From Paracoccus nototheniae (GTDB lineage Bacteria > Pseudomonadota > Alphaproteobacteria > Rhodobacterales > Rhodobacteraceae), in the NCBI RefSeq assembly GCF_004335005.1, contig NZ_RQRT01000003.1, positions 62,001 through 126,000 on the forward strand: 64,000 nt of DNA, given 5' to 3'. Numbering within the stretch: position 1 is the stretch's first letter; the number at the start of each line of letters is the position of its first letter. Below the pieces are notes generated by a model. That model was not told the DNA's origin, made no database searches, and worked only from the letters and a program-made list of their open reading frames with translations. Of this stretch, positions 50,803 to 59,800 are shown one piece after another. Both the position numbers and the translations under genes were made by a program.

Positions 50803-53120
50803 CAATGGCCATCCCGGGAATAGCGGGCGTCAGCGGACGCCCTGCTGGCGCCCTGAACCGCTTGATTTGCAGCGCCCCGCGCCGCGCTGTGAATAACGCT
50901 TTTGATGATCGGCTGAGCCTCTGCATCGAAAGAGGCAGTGACATGGACCGTCTCCCGCTCGGACTGCGCCCGCACCATCCTCTTGGACAGGTCGTGAGGG
51001 ATGACCTGCGTCCCGCGAGGCAGGTTCATGATCTCGCCGCCGCGCTCGTGAACCTTGCTCAGCCCACCCTCCCAGCTGCGGGTCCCGTTGGCATTTGCGC
51101 CGATGCCAACGGCGCCCATAGCGCCGCTGAACATCTGGCCCATCCCGCTGCTGTCCCACAGAGTGTTGAAGCCTTGAGTGAGCAGCATGTCGGCAAACTT
51201 CGATATCAGAGACGTCAGAGCATCGCCCAGGGACTGTGCTCCCTGGACCAGTTGAGAGAACGAGCTGCTCAGGGTGTCGCGCCAGTCTTCGGTCGCGGAC
51301 TTCAGCTGCTCCATGCTATCGATCTGGCGGGTCAGGGCTTCGATCTCCTGCCCCGTGACACTTCCAGCGCTGACACCGGCAGCCCGCTGGTTTTCCCAGA
51401 CCTTGGCGGCGACTTCGGTCATGTTCATGGTGGCGCGCATCTTAGCGTCTTCGGCGCGCAGTTCCTTCATGACGCGCTGCAGCTCGGTCAGCTGCTCGGT
51501 CGCTTCCTTGGCCTTGCCGCCGGCGCCCTCGGCCGCATCGCCGAGATTATCGAGGCCCGTGCCCGCATCGGGCGGCACGTCGACGCCCTCTTCGACCTCA
51601 CCTTGAAGCGCCGCCCAGGCTGCCGCCACAGGGGCGAAGGCATCCTTGACGATGGTCCCGGCGTGGCTGAAGGATTCGCCCATTGCCGCCGCTGTCTCGG
51701 CGCCGCGCTCCTGCAGGTCGGCGGAGAATGCCTCCGCGCTGTCGCGGGCATCGCGCAAGCCGTCCGCTGCCGGGTTGTCGATCGACCACATGACCTTGTT
51801 GTCGCCCTCGCCCCAGCCAAGCATCTCGATCTTACCGAAATCAGCGAGGATGGAGTCGAGAAAGCCGACCCATAGGTCGGACAGGCTCGACAGCAGGAGC
51901 AGGAAGTCGGCCTTGACCAGCGTCCAGACCCCATTAAGGGCGGGCGGGATCGCCTTGGCAGACTCGCCGATGCCATCCCAAACCAGCCCGGCAAGGGTGC
52001 CGAGGGCCTGCAGCGCGCTGCCGAAGCCACCGGTTTTCTGGATCAGCTCGACGAACTTCCCGACCAGATAGCCAGCGGCCACCACCAGTGCGCCGATGCC
52101 GGTTGAGATCATCGCGCGGCGCAGCATCCCGATGGCGCCCGACAGTGCCTTGGTGGCCACGCTGGCCGCCGCCGCCGCGCGGCTCTGCGCGCCGAGGGCC
52201 ATCTCCAGCGCGATCGACTGCGTGGCGGCCGACATCATCGCGCGGACAGCCGTGACGCCGAGGGCGACGGCATAACGGGTCGCAAAGGTGGCGGCCAGCA
52301 CGAGGGCGACACCGGCCAGCGTGCGCATCACGGTCGCGATGGTGTCGGCGTGGGTGTGAAAGAAGATCGCCGCCGCCCCGATCGCCGCCGCCAGCGCCTT
52401 GATGGCCGGGACGGCGAGCGTCCCGATCGTGTTGCGCATGCCGTCGATCGCCATGCGCATGTCGGCGAGCGCCGTCTTGCCCTCCTTCAGGGAAGAAAGC
52501 ATCGGGCCACTCATGATGGCGCCCATGCGCTGCGCGCGGTCGGCATATTCCGACATCGCCACGCCGCCATTCTTCAGCAGGGGCAGCAGCAGGGTGCTGT
52601 CGGAGGCCATGGCCTCCATGTAGAAGGTGAAATCCTGCTGGTTGACGTTCGCCTTTTCGAGGCTGCTGACATAGAGCTGCAGCGCATCGGCGCCGGACAG
52701 ATCACGGAACGAGGCGGCGGTGACCCCCACCTTCGGCGCGATCTTTTCGAAGAAGTCCGCCATCGGGCCGCCGCCGGTCTGGACAAAGTCACCGATGCGG
52801 TCGTTCGTGTCCTTCAGGATGTCGGCCAGCTTCTCCTGCTCGATCCCGACGGAACTGGCACCGGCGGCCCAGCCCTGAAACTGCGCCGGGGCGGTGTTGG
52901 TCAGCTGCGCCAGCCGCTGGATCTCTGAGCCGGCATTTATCGCGGAGAGGCCCATGGAGACAAAAGCCGTCTTCATGGTCGCCGCCAGCCCGAACGCAAC
53001 CGTCCCGGCGCGCGCCGCGAATTTCGACATCCGGCTTTGAGAGGCGCCCAGCCCCTTGTTGAACTGGGCGCTGTCGAGGCCGAGATTGACGCGCAGCGCG
53101 CCGATGACCGATGCGGACAT
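50802..53120 (-). CDS. tape measure protein
   Basis: A 772-residue protein setting tail length, starting MSASVIGALRVNLGLDSAQFNKGLG, the usual entry of alphaproteobacterial phage tape measures. It is Ala-rich and helical, with hydrophobic stretches (LAGVALVLAATFATRYAVALGV, IGALVVAAGYLVGKFVEL) and a C-terminal coiled part (LTELQRVMKELRAEDAKMRA), ending in a charged tail with HERGGEIMNLPRGTQVIPH. AAGGA lies before the ATG at 53120; the longer frame is a shadow of the GT gene. Confidence 0.9.
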   Translation of the reverse strand: MSASVIGALRVNLGLDSAQFNKGLGASQSRMSKFAARAGTVAFGLAATMKTAFVSMGLSAINAGSEIQRLAQLTNTAPAQFQGWAAGASSVGIEQEKLADILKDTNDRIGDFVQTGGGPMADFFEKIAPKVGVTAASFRDLSGADALQLYVSSLEKANVNQQDFTFYMEAMASDSTLLLPLLKNGGVAMSEYADRAQRMGAIMSGPMLSSLKEGKTALADMRMAIDGMRNTIGTLAVPAIKALAAAIGAAAIFFHTHADTIATVMRTLAGVALVLAATFATRYAVALGVTAVRAMMSAATQSIALEMALGAQSRAAAAASVATKALSGAIGMLRRAMISTGIGALVVAAGYLVGKFVELIQKTGGFGSALQALGTLAGLVWDGIGESAKAIPPALNGVWTLVKADFLLLLSSLSDLWVGFLDSILADFGKIEMLGWGEGDNKVMWSIDNPAADGLRDARDSAEAFSADLQERGAETAAAMGESFSHAGTIVKDAFAPVAAAWAALQGEVEEGVDVPPDAGTGLDNLGDAAEGAGGKAKEATEQLTELQRVMKELRAEDAKMRATMNMTEVAAKVWENQRAAGVSAGSVTGQEIEALTRQIDSMEQLKSATEDWRDTLSSSFSQLVQGAQSLGDALTSLISKFADMLLTQGFNTLWDSSGMGQMFSGAMGAVGIGANANGTRSWEGGLSKVHERGGEIMNLPRGTQVIPHDLSKRMVRAQSERETVHVTASFDAEAQPIIKSVIHSAARGAANQAVQGASRASADARYSRDGH

Positions 53121-53122
53121 GC

Positions 53123-53814
53123 TTATTTTCCTTCGGTCTGGTCTGGCATCTTGGCGCCCCACACGGCGGCGAGGGCCCGACCCATTGCGGCCAGGACGGC
53201 GGGCGGCTGGGGCTTGCCGTGCTTGACGTTGCCCCTGCCGAAGCACTTCTCATAGTCCGGAAGCTTGCCGACCATCGCGGCGCCCGTCAGGCGGGCGGTG
53301 TTCCACGCCTGGCGGTTGCGCATTTCGATGTCGCGCTTGATGCGCTGCGCGGCGCCGCGCATCACGAGGTCATAGGTCCGGAAGGTCAGCTTCCAGAAGG
53401 TGGAAGGCTCGAAGCCCGCTGCCGCATAGTCCTGCAGCAGGCTCGAAAGCGTCAGCCTGCCCGAGCCTTCCCGCGAGCCTTCGGCTTTCCCTCAGCGGCC
53501 CCGCGGGCGGCCTCGGGGTCCGCCTCGGGCTGGATGGCCGCAAGGGCCTTCATTAGCGCCTCGGGGTTGGCGCTCATGATCCGCCCGGCATCCTTGACGG
53601 TCAGCGTCGGGTGTTCCTGGTTGAGGCAGGCCCAGAACAGCGCGCGCAGATTGACCATCGTGATCTGGCCGGACTTTTCGTACTGGCCGAGGACGGCGAG
53701 GGGGTCTTCGCCCGTCTCGCCCTCGAAATCGGCCAGCGCGTTGAAGTCGAGGGTCAGAAGGTACTTCGAGCCCTCGTATTCGACAGAGACCTGCCCTTTG
53801 AACCCGTTCGCCAC
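53123..53814 (-). CDS. tail assembly chaperone GT fusion via -1 frameshift
   Basis: Ribosomes that slip back one base at GGGAAAG (53485-53491) bypass the G stop and read on in the second frame to 53123, giving about 230 residues: 110 from G, then AEGSREGSGRLTLSSLLQDYAAAGFEPSTFW-type sequence and TFRTYDLVMRGAAQRIKRDIEMRNRQAWNTARL to the end GAKMPDQTEGK. The second frame has no ribosome site of its own at the junction. In lambda, G and GT coat the tape measure before tail tube assembly. The slip itself is predicted, not observed. Confidence 0.75.
53452..53814 (-). CDS. tail assembly chaperone G
   Basis: A 120-residue protein starting at GTG (VANGFKGQVSVEYEGSKYLLTLDFNALADFE), two bases after the tail tube stop. 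Features are TLDFNALADFEGETGEDPLAVL, VNLRALFWACLNQEHPTLTVKDAGRIM, and a basic GKPKARGKARAG end. This matches G-type chaperones, including the GTA gp10-like family. Its last codons contain the slippery heptamer. Confidence 0.8.
   Translation of the reverse strand: MANGFKGQVSVEYEGSKYLLTLDFNALADFEGETGEDPLAVLGQYEKSGQITMVNLRALFWACLNQEHPTLTVKDAGRIMSANPEALMKALAAIQPEADPEAARGAAEGKPKARGKARAG
53485..53491 (-). promoter_or_regulatory. GGGAAAG slippery site for -1 frameshift
   Basis: On the coding strand the zero-frame codons are GAG-GGA-AAG, so G GGA AAG fits X XXY YYZ and equals the lambda G-T heptamer. The zero-frame stop is 30 bases downstream (53452-53454). Confidence 0.8.
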
Positions 53815-53816
53815 GA

Positions 53817-54257
53817 TCAGGCCCCCGAGACCGCGAAGACCGGACGGCCAGAGCACTTGCAGGTGAACGTCGCCGACATCTTGTCATCGGGAACCAGATC
53901 ACCGGGCTCCCACGCGGTCACGATCGCGGTGAAGGTCAGCGTGACCTCGGGCGCCGTGCCGATCGCCGGGAAGGTGATCTGCGCGCTGATGCGTCCGGCG
54001 TCAAAGGCCGTGACCAGAGTGTCGCTGGCTGCCGGCACATAGTTGACCGTGATCGAAGCCTCGCCGCCCTCTTTCAGGCCGGCGATGAATTCCTTGAACG
54101 CATCGGGCGAATTCAGGTGGGTCGCCTCGACGGTGTCGCGCGTCATCCCCGGCGGGGTGATGCTGGCCACCTCGGCAACCACAACGTGGGTAGTCGAGGG
54201 CGAGATCGCGATCCCGAAGGTCGCGCTATAGCCGAGTTCGGCATTGGTATCGGGCAT
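53817..54257 (-). CDS. major tail tube protein
   Basis: A 146-residue protein of the TP901-1/Gifsy tail-tube type: ATFGIAISPSTTHVVVAEVASITPPGMTRDTVEATHLNSPDAFKEFIAGLKEGGEASITVNY, then QITFPAIGTAPEVTLTFTAIVTAWEPG. The TRDTVEATHL and GLKEGGEASITVNY segments are typical. Rings of it make the non-contractile tail, so the virion should be a siphovirus. It overlaps the upstream gene by one base and is followed by the G/GT chaperones. Confidence 0.9.
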   Translation of the reverse strand: MPDTNAELGYSATFGIAISPSTTHVVVAEVASITPPGMTRDTVEATHLNSPDAFKEFIAGLKEGGEASITVNYVPAASDTLVTAFDAGRISAQITFPAIGTAPEVTLTFTAIVTAWEPGDLVPDDKMSATFTCKCSGRPVFAVSGA

Positions 54258-54640
54258 CAGATATCCCTCCAGTGGATGAAGAAGTCATGGGTGAATCGGT
54301 AAGGCTTGTCGTTGGCCGTCTCTTCGCGGCCCTCGCGAGAGACGCCGTCGATGAAGATGCCTCGGAAGCCGCCGGCCCGATGGCCGTTCAGCAGCGTGAT
54401 GATGGCGCGGCTGAGGCGCCGCGATGTGGGCCGGTCGGCAGCATAGCAGTCGACCTGCACCCGATAGGTCCAGAGGCCGTCCGTACCCTGCAGGTGCGGC
54501 GCGTCGGCACCGGAGATGATGAAGAGCGAGATGCGCGGATACGCGGTGCTCTGCGGGGCGATGCCCCAGAAGATACGGGGGCCCGCGATCGCGGCCACGG
54601 GCGCCGCGCCGGAAAGGAGCGCGAACAGTGCCTCTTCCAT
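54257..54640 (-). CDS. DUF3168 tail completion / terminator protein
   Basis: A 127-residue protein, MEEALFALLSGAAPVAAIAGPRIFWGIAPQ and onward, a DUF3168 pattern with YPRISLFIISG, LWTYRVQVDCYAADRPTSRRL and RGIFIDGVSREGREE. DUF3168 proteins correspond to tail completion or tail terminator proteins at the head-proximal end of the tail. It lies between the gp10-like and tail tube genes, as in HK97. One-base overlaps on both sides. Confidence 0.85.
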   Translation of the reverse strand: MEEALFALLSGAAPVAAIAGPRIFWGIAPQSTAYPRISLFIISGADAPHLQGTDGLWTYRVQVDCYAADRPTSRRLSRAIITLLNGHRAGGFRGIFIDGVSREGREETANDKPYRFTHDFFIHWRDI

Positions 54641-55158
54641 CAGCGGCCACCCCGCTCAAGCTTACGGGCCTCGCGCTTGGCGATCTGGTCGATCTTCCGC
54701 CACAGGATCGGCTTCAATCGCTCGACAGTCGGCTGCGCCTCGCGGTCATAGGTCGGGCGCATGAAGGGCTGGGGCGCGGTGCCAGGGTGTTTCGTCCCTT
54801 TGAACTGGCCGCTGTTCAGGTGGGGCGATGTGCCGAACTCGACCAGGTGGCCATGCCGCCCGCCCGCGCCGAGCTTGTAGGAGGGACCGACGAAAAGCTC
54901 GATCGAGGATCGTTCATCCTTGGTCAGCTTGCGATGCTTACTCTTCTGGCTCTTGTTCAGCAGGCCGCCGATGATGATTGAATCACGAAGCTCGCCGTCG
55001 TCGACGGGCACAAGGCTCTTTGCCATGTCCACCATCGGCGCGGCGGCCTCGCGCATGGAACTGCGCAGCACGTTCTTGCTGACCGCTTTGGTCAGGTTGC
55101 CCAACGCCTTCTCAAGGTCCGCCAGGCCGTCGATGTGCATCCGGGCGGATCGCGCCAT
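54640..55158 (-). CDS. HK97 gp10-like neck protein
   Basis: A 172-residue protein beginning MARSARMHIDGLADLEKALGNLTKAVSKNVLR, with MVDMAKSLVPVDDGELRDSI and a basic coil and the HLVEFGTSPH motif characteristic of HK97 gp10-type tail or neck proteins. Its C-terminus is a charged helix (LKPILWRKIDQIAKREARKLERGG). It probably joins connector and tail terminator. Confidence 0.85.
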   Translation of the reverse strand: MARSARMHIDGLADLEKALGNLTKAVSKNVLRSSMREAAAPMVDMAKSLVPVDDGELRDSIIIGGLLNKSQKSKHRKLTKDERSSIELFVGPSYKLGAGGRHGHLVEFGTSPHLNSGQFKGTKHPGTAPQPFMRPTYDREAQPTVERLKPILWRKIDQIAKREARKLERGGR

Positions 55159-55361
55159 CAGCTTTCCACGGCCTCTTCGGCGATCATGACGCCGGTGGAC
55201 AGCAGCTGGAAGGTGATGGTCACGTAGACCGCATCATCGGCCTGCTGCTCGATCGTCATCCGCGTCTGATTACCAAGGACGTGGCCCTCGGTATCGGCGA
55301 GCAAAAGACGCTCCCCCATGGCGGTGTCGACGGCGACTAGCCGCACATCCCTTTGGGTCAT
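55158..55361 (-). CDS. small protein in the connector gene cluster
   Basis: A 67-residue beta-rich product: RLVAVDTAMGERLLLADTEGHVLGNQTRMTIEQQ, AVYVTITFQLL. No family is recognised. It overlaps the head-closure gene by four bases and the gp10-like gene by one base, so it is translated within the structural operon. It may be a neck or capsid accessory protein. Confidence 0.6.
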   Translation of the reverse strand: MTQRDVRLVAVDTAMGERLLLADTEGHVLGNQTRMTIEQQADDAVYVTITFQLLSTGVMIAEEAVES

Positions 55362-55705
55362 TGTGCTGCTCCCAGCTTGGTGTCGGCGGTGATCTCGAGA
55401 TATCCGCCGCGCCCGTCGACTTCCTTGATCCCGACGATAAGGAACTCGCGCCCGCCCTCGACCAGGCGGTCGGCAGGGCTAAGGCTGGCCACATAGGACG
55501 TGTTGCGGATGACAAAGCGGCTGCGCAGCGTGGCCTCTTCGACCCCCGCCGTGGCGCGCTCGCCGTCGGAAATGTCGTGCCGCGAGCCGAAGAGCCGGGC
55601 GACGGTCGCCCAGGTCTCTGTCGTGCCGAGGCCGGTGTTCGTGGTGGTGACGCGGCGGATGGTGATGCGGCGGTCGAGGGTGCGGGACTGCACCGTGCGC
55701 GCCAT
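55358..55705 (-). CDS. head closure / head-tail adaptor protein
   Basis: A 115-residue protein, MARTVQSRTLDRRITIRRVTTTNTGLGTTETWATVARLF, followed by beta strands ATLRSRFVIRNTSYVASLSPADRLVEGGREFLIVGIKEVDGRGGYLEITAD. The DRRITIRR start, the GxxxxTWxxxA strand and the final VGIKEVDGRGGYLEIT match phage head-tail adaptors (SPP1 gp16-like). Its ATG overlaps the connector stop TAA by one base. A longer frame upstream is a shadow of the connector gene. Confidence 0.82.
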   Translation of the reverse strand: MARTVQSRTLDRRITIRRVTTTNTGLGTTETWATVARLFGSRHDISDGERATAGVEEATLRSRFVIRNTSYVASLSPADRLVEGGREFLIVGIKEVDGRGGYLEITADTKLGAAQ

Positions 55706-56250
55706 TACCAGCAGCCCCGCCGGTGGTTCGCCAGCAGCGCATCGACGCGGCTCATGATCGGCAGTGTCTTGTTCTCCAGCGGATCGAAACCTTCCTCGAT
55801 CAGCAGCAGCATGGCGTGCTTGACGTCGTCGGGGCACTGGCCGCCGAAGGTCCCTGTCACCGTGATCCGTGTGCCGGGCTGGATGCTCGGCCAGCGCTGG
55901 CCCGGGCGCAGTGCGATAGAAGGCTCGAGGCCGTCGGCCCGGAACTGGTACACGGTCCCGGGCACGGTCTGCGCCACGGCATCGGGGTCCGTGTATCCGA
56001 TCGACGCGATGGACGATGCGGGGCCCATGGGCAGGCGGCAGAGATCGCCGAATCCGTCGCAAGCCCAGACCATGGAATGCGCGGCGAAGGCGCGGCTGCA
56101 ATAGGCCTCGACATGGGCCCGCGCCGATTTGACCAGCATGAAGACGTTCGCGTCGAAGTCATCCTCGCCGTCCGAGAGGCGCAGCTGAAACCGCGCATCC
56201 TCCAGATCGACAGCCTCGAGCGTGATTTCGTCCGAGACCGGATACCACAT
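55705..56250 (-). CDS. head-tail connector protein (gp6-like)
   Basis: A 181-residue protein of the HK97 gp6/phage connector type: VDLEDARFQLRLSDGEDDFDANVFMLVKSARAHVEAYCSRAF, a helical N-terminal part that packs under the portal, then VYQFRADGLEPSIALRPGQRWPSI and ITVTGTFGGQCPDDVKHAMLLLIEEGFDP. Location after the capsid gene also fits. It overlaps the next gene by one base. Confidence 0.85.
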   Translation of the reverse strand: MWYPVSDEITLEAVDLEDARFQLRLSDGEDDFDANVFMLVKSARAHVEAYCSRAFAAHSMVWACDGFGDLCRLPMGPASSIASIGYTDPDAVAQTVPGTVYQFRADGLEPSIALRPGQRWPSIQPGTRITVTGTFGGQCPDDVKHAMLLLIEEGFDPLENKTLPIMSRVDALLANHRRGCW

Positions 56251-56253
56251 GGA

Positions 56254-56481
56254 TCAGCCCCGCTTGCGGGTCGTGCCCGCGGGCTTCTTGACGGCGGCCT
56301 CGGCGGGCGCGGGGCGGGTGCCGGTTTCGACAGCCGGGGCGCGGGTCGCGGTCTCGTCTGCTGGCTCGGCAAAGCCTGCCGCGATCAGGCGGCCCGCCTC
56401 GGCCTCGTCGGTCTCGTGCAGGTCGCCCGCGACCAGGTTGAAAAGAGGGCCGCTGAGGCCGGTCAGCATGCGAATTTTCAT
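56254..56481 (-). CDS. small capsid-proximal protein
   Basis: A 75-residue product, MKIRMLTGLSGPLFNLVAGDLHETDEAEAGRLIAAGFAEPADE and a Pro/Ala/Arg-rich disordered tail. The beginning matches small HK97-cluster proteins (MKVRLLTSLAG..., DAEAERLIAAGYAEP) found right after capsid genes. Function unknown. Confidence 0.7.
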   Translation of the reverse strand: MKIRMLTGLSGPLFNLVAGDLHETDEAEAGRLIAAGFAEPADETATRAPAVETGTRPAPAEAAVKKPAGTTRKRG

Positions 56482-56535
56482 GGCTCAATCCTCAGGGGGT
56501 GGACAGGCGCGCTCGAGGCGCGCCTGTCGGGTTGA

Positions 56536-57807
56536 TCAGGCCTGGACCAGGTGCTTGATGGCAGCGGTGTCGCCCAGCTCGCCGTCGAAACGGATCAGGC
56601 CGGCGATGCCGAGGTTCGGCCAGAAGCGCTCGCGCAGCACGCCGATGATGGGCGAGCCGACCTTGCGGACGAAATACTTGCCGAAATCACCGAAGATCAT
56701 GGTGCGGTTGCCCGTGGCAATGGGCGCCATGGCCTGGTTGATGCGGTAGCGATAGCCCAGCAGGGTGCCGGGCACGCCGTTCTGGATGTCGCCGCCAGAC
56801 CAGATGTACCGGCCCTCGCCATCCTTCAGCTTGCGGATCGAGGCGAGCGTCAGGTCATTGAACATGAACCCGACCTTGGGCGCGCCGCGATATGCCGGGT
56901 TGACCGAGTGGATCAGGTCGATGATCTCGTCGGAGGTCAGCGCGGTCGCCGAGGCGGCGGTGCGGCCGAGCGAGGACGCGGTGACGACGCCGTGCGGATC
57001 GTCGACACCATCGCCGATCGTCAGTTCGCGGTTCGCGGTGCGGCCCAGGCGCTCACCCAGCAGGCTTCCCAGCAGCTGTTCGAAGTTGAAGATCGAGTCC
57101 TGCCCCAGCTCCATCGACCAGCGGATGAACTCGGTATCGTAGACATAGGCGTCCAGCGCCTTTTGCCCGAAGGTGACGTCCTTGCCACCATCGTCAACCA
57201 GATCCGCGCCCTCGACGTGCTTCTCGGCGTTGATGCCGGTGTCGTCCACGGTCGGGATCAGGATGCGATTGCCCGACGAGGTGTTCATCGCGGTGGTGAC
57301 GGACTCGTCGTACATCGGCCCCCAGGCCGCCATCGAGATGATGATCTGGTTCGCCAGCTCGACCGGGACGGTATAGCCGCCGCCTGCCTGAGTCAGGGTG
57401 CTTTGCGCGCGCATCTCTGCGGACGCCTGCGCTCCGGCGCGCAGGACGGCGCGCTCTTCGGTCGACAGTTCGGTGATGTCGCCGCCGCGGGTGATGAAGC
57501 GATGAAAGGCCTGGCGATAGGTCAGTTCGTCGCCATCATCGGTGCCCCGGCCTTCGCCGTCGGACAGGGGGCGCTGGCGGCCGCGCTGCTCGTCGTCCTG
57601 GGCGGCCGCCCGGCTTTCAATCTCGGCCAAGCGTTGTTCACGCTTGATCAGGGTCTCGACGCGGTCGAATTCAGCCATGATCGTGTCGTGGCGAGTGTCC
57701 AGCTCGGCCGCACGGGCCTCGTCGGTGTTGCCCTTGATTTCATCCAGCGCGGAGCGGGCCTCGGCCATCAGCCGGGCGCGCTTTTCAATCAGCTCTTTCA
57801 GGGTCAT
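56536..57807 (-). CDS. HK97-family major capsid protein
   Basis: A 423-residue capsid precursor. Residues 1-100 are a coiled delta scaffold (MTLKELIEKRARLMAEARSALDEIKG, DRVETLIKREQRLAEIESRAAAQ) that the protease removes. The mature part begins near 110-120 and shows STLTQAGGGYTVPVELANQIIISMAAWGPMYDES, FGQKALDAYVYDTEFIRWSMELGQDS, LGERLGRTANRELTIGDG, the HK97 fold signature YRGAPKVGFMFNDLTLASIRKLKDGEGRYIW, and FGDFGKYFVRKVG. AAGGAGG lies five bases before the ATG. Confidence 0.95.
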   Translation of the reverse strand: MTLKELIEKRARLMAEARSALDEIKGNTDEARAAELDTRHDTIMAEFDRVETLIKREQRLAEIESRAAAQDDEQRGRQRPLSDGEGRGTDDGDELTYRQAFHRFITRGGDITELSTEERAVLRAGAQASAEMRAQSTLTQAGGGYTVPVELANQIIISMAAWGPMYDESVTTAMNTSSGNRILIPTVDDTGINAEKHVEGADLVDDGGKDVTFGQKALDAYVYDTEFIRWSMELGQDSIFNFEQLLGSLLGERLGRTANRELTIGDGVDDPHGVVTASSLGRTAASATALTSDEIIDLIHSVNPAYRGAPKVGFMFNDLTLASIRKLKDGEGRYIWSGGDIQNGVPGTLLGYRYRINQAMAPIATGNRTMIFGDFGKYFVRKVGSPIIGVLRERFWPNLGIAGLIRFDGELGDTAAIKHLVQA

Positions 57808-57900
57808 GTCGACCTCCTTTTCAGGTACACGCACGGCGGCCCGCCTGCTGGCGGGGAAAGGCAGGTGCGCGCTGCCGACTCCGGAAAAGCCCGGGTAATC

Positions 57901-58506
57901 TCAGACGATGCCGCGAAAGCGGGCCTCGGCAGCCGCCCGGCGGGCGGACACCCGGCGCTCGGCGGCGGTGAAATTGTGGGCGCGGCGCTCTTTGCGCGCC
58001 TCTTCGAGGGACCGCATCGCGATCGATGTCCCGTCATAGGCAGGCTCGGACACGATGCTGACCTCGCGCAGCTCGACCGCGAGGATAGTCCGCTTCGGCA
58101 CGGCGCCGGTTTCGTCCCATTCCTCTTTTGTGACGCGGAAGCCGAAGGACATTCCCCTGATGTCGCCACGCTCGATCAGCGTGCGCACGTCGCGCCCGTC
58201 GGACGTGTCGGGCAGGTCGATCTCAACCGACAGGCCTTTCTCGTCTTCGGCCAGGCGCAGGGTGCCGCTGGCGGTGCGCCCGAGGATGCGGCCCCGGTCG
58301 TGGTCGAAATAGGCCAGCACGTCGCTGCTGGCTAATGTGGTGGTGAACGCCCCGCGGGCGATGACCTCGTCGAAGTATCCGGCGATGCTGGTGACCTCGC
58401 CGAAGACGGCGGCATAGCCCGCAACGGTCACCTTGCCGTCCTCGGAGGCGCGGCGCTCGACCTTGACGATCGTGGACCGCTTTTCGGCCTCAGGCTTCTG
58501 GGTCAT
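57901..58506 (-). CDS. HK97-type prohead protease
   Basis: A 201-residue serine protease of family U35: VAGYAAVFGEVTSIAGYFDEVIARGAF, catalytic His in LAYFDHDRGRILGRT, Ser in IRGMSFGFRVTKEEW and the terminal VELREVSIVSEPAYDGT. It cleaves the scaffold from the capsid protein. It overlaps the portal gene by 17 bases. A 93-base gap with a small hairpin separates it from the capsid gene. Confidence 0.93.
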   Translation of the reverse strand: MTQKPEAEKRSTIVKVERRASEDGKVTVAGYAAVFGEVTSIAGYFDEVIARGAFTTTLASSDVLAYFDHDRGRILGRTASGTLRLAEDEKGLSVEIDLPDTSDGRDVRTLIERGDIRGMSFGFRVTKEEWDETGAVPKRTILAVELREVSIVSEPAYDGTSIAMRSLEEARKERRAHNFTAAERRVSARRAAAEARFRGIV

Positions 58507-59800
58507 CTGTCTCTCCTGCAGGCGGGTCGTCGCCGGTCGGCGGGTCGGTATCGGCGTTCGGGTCCGGCACCGCCGTCACCGGCGTGGCGGCTGGCGCGCG
58601 GCCCAGAACGATAGTGGCGCCCTGGACGAGCAGCTCGTTGGCGTCTGGATTCTCGTGCCGCGGGCGGTTCTCCAGCTCGCGCGCCTCGTTCGGCGTGATC
58701 TGCCCGGTCTGGATGGCGCGGGCCAGTCCTTCGAGGCGCGTCTTGAAGTCGCCGCGCATCAGGCCGGAAAGGTTGTGCTCGACATAGCGGTTGCCGACGA
58801 CCGACGAGGAATTGCGGCCAAACAGCTTCAGGTTCAGCTCACCCTCGAATGCCTTGGCCCACTGGCTCAGCAGGTGCTTGATCAGGCTGAGGTCCTGCTG
58901 CTCGACATTGGCAAAGGTGCCGCTGCTGAGATCCTGCAGAAAGACGGGCGGCAGCTGCCAGATCCGCGCGACCTCCTGGATCTGGAAGAGGCGGGCCTCG
59001 GTCATCTGCCCTTTGGCAGGGTCGAAGCCGACCGGCTTCAGTTCGTACCCGGGCGGGATGGGAAACGCTGACCCGCCCGACTCCTTTGCCGCTGCGATCG
59101 AGCGCTTGATGTCGTTCAGCGCGCGCTTCATTGCATCGCTGCCAGCGGGCATCGGCCCGGTCAGCGCCAGTGGCGGAACACCACCACCCGCGAAGAAGTT
59201 GGCGCCATAGTCGCCCATTGCCAGCGCAAGTTGGATAGCCTTGCGGGCCTTGGTGATCGGGCCCTCGTGACCGATCTGGTCTTCCTTCAACATGAACGGG
59301 ACGTCGATGACGTCCTTTGCATCATAGGGCTTGCCGTCGAAGGTATAGGTGACCCTGAAACCGTTGCGGCGCACGGTGACCTTGCGCGGGTCCATCGGCC
59401 AGATCGCCTCGATCTCGTCGCCTTTGCGCTCGATCCACGCTAGGCCGCGCCCGCCGGTGAAGACCTGTTGCCAGAAGTACTGGCGCATCTTGAAGCTGTC
59501 CATCAGGTCGTTCGGGAACTCGTGGATCGCCAGTGCGGTGGCGCCGGTCAGCCGATCGGCACCTTCAGCAGTTCGCCGATAGGCATGCAGCGGGATGGTG
59601 GCCAGCGTGCGCGACAGGAATGCCACCGCGCATAGGACCGCCGGAACCGTCAGCGCGCTGCTGATGGTCACGTTCGGCAGGTTCGCCTTTTCGATTCCGA
59701 AAAGCGACAGCATGTTCTCTGCGCTGACGGGGACCTCCGGGCTTTCGACCGATGGGCCGCGCACCTCGGCAGCGTCAGGCTTTCTGCCGAAAAGTCTCAT
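58490..59800 (-). CDS. HK97-family portal protein
   Basis: A 436-residue portal. Motifs are LTVPAVLCAVAFLSRTLATIPLHAYRR, HEFPNDLMDSFKMRQYFWQQVFTGGRGLAWIER, KPYDAKDVIDVPFM and FNKSLANFGRRS-like stretches, ARLFQIQEVARIWQLPPVFLQDLSSGTFANVEQQDLSLIKHLLSQW, and ITPNEARELENRPRHENPDANELL, each typical of the HK97 portal family. It overlaps the large terminase stop by four bases (ATGA). Confidence 0.93.
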   Translation of the reverse strand: MRLFGRKPDAAEVRGPSVESPEVPVSAENMLSLFGIEKANLPNVTISSALTVPAVLCAVAFLSRTLATIPLHAYRRTAEGADRLTGATALAIHEFPNDLMDSFKMRQYFWQQVFTGGRGLAWIERKGDEIEAIWPMDPRKVTVRRNGFRVTYTFDGKPYDAKDVIDVPFMLKEDQIGHEGPITKARKAIQLALAMGDYGANFFAGGGVPPLALTGPMPAGSDAMKRALNDIKRSIAAAKESGGSAFPIPPGYELKPVGFDPAKGQMTEARLFQIQEVARIWQLPPVFLQDLSSGTFANVEQQDLSLIKHLLSQWAKAFEGELNLKLFGRNSSSVVGNRYVEHNLSGLMRGDFKTRLEGLARAIQTGQITPNEARELENRPRHENPDANELLVQGATIVLGRAPAATPVTAVPDPNADTDPPTGDDPPAGETDDPEA

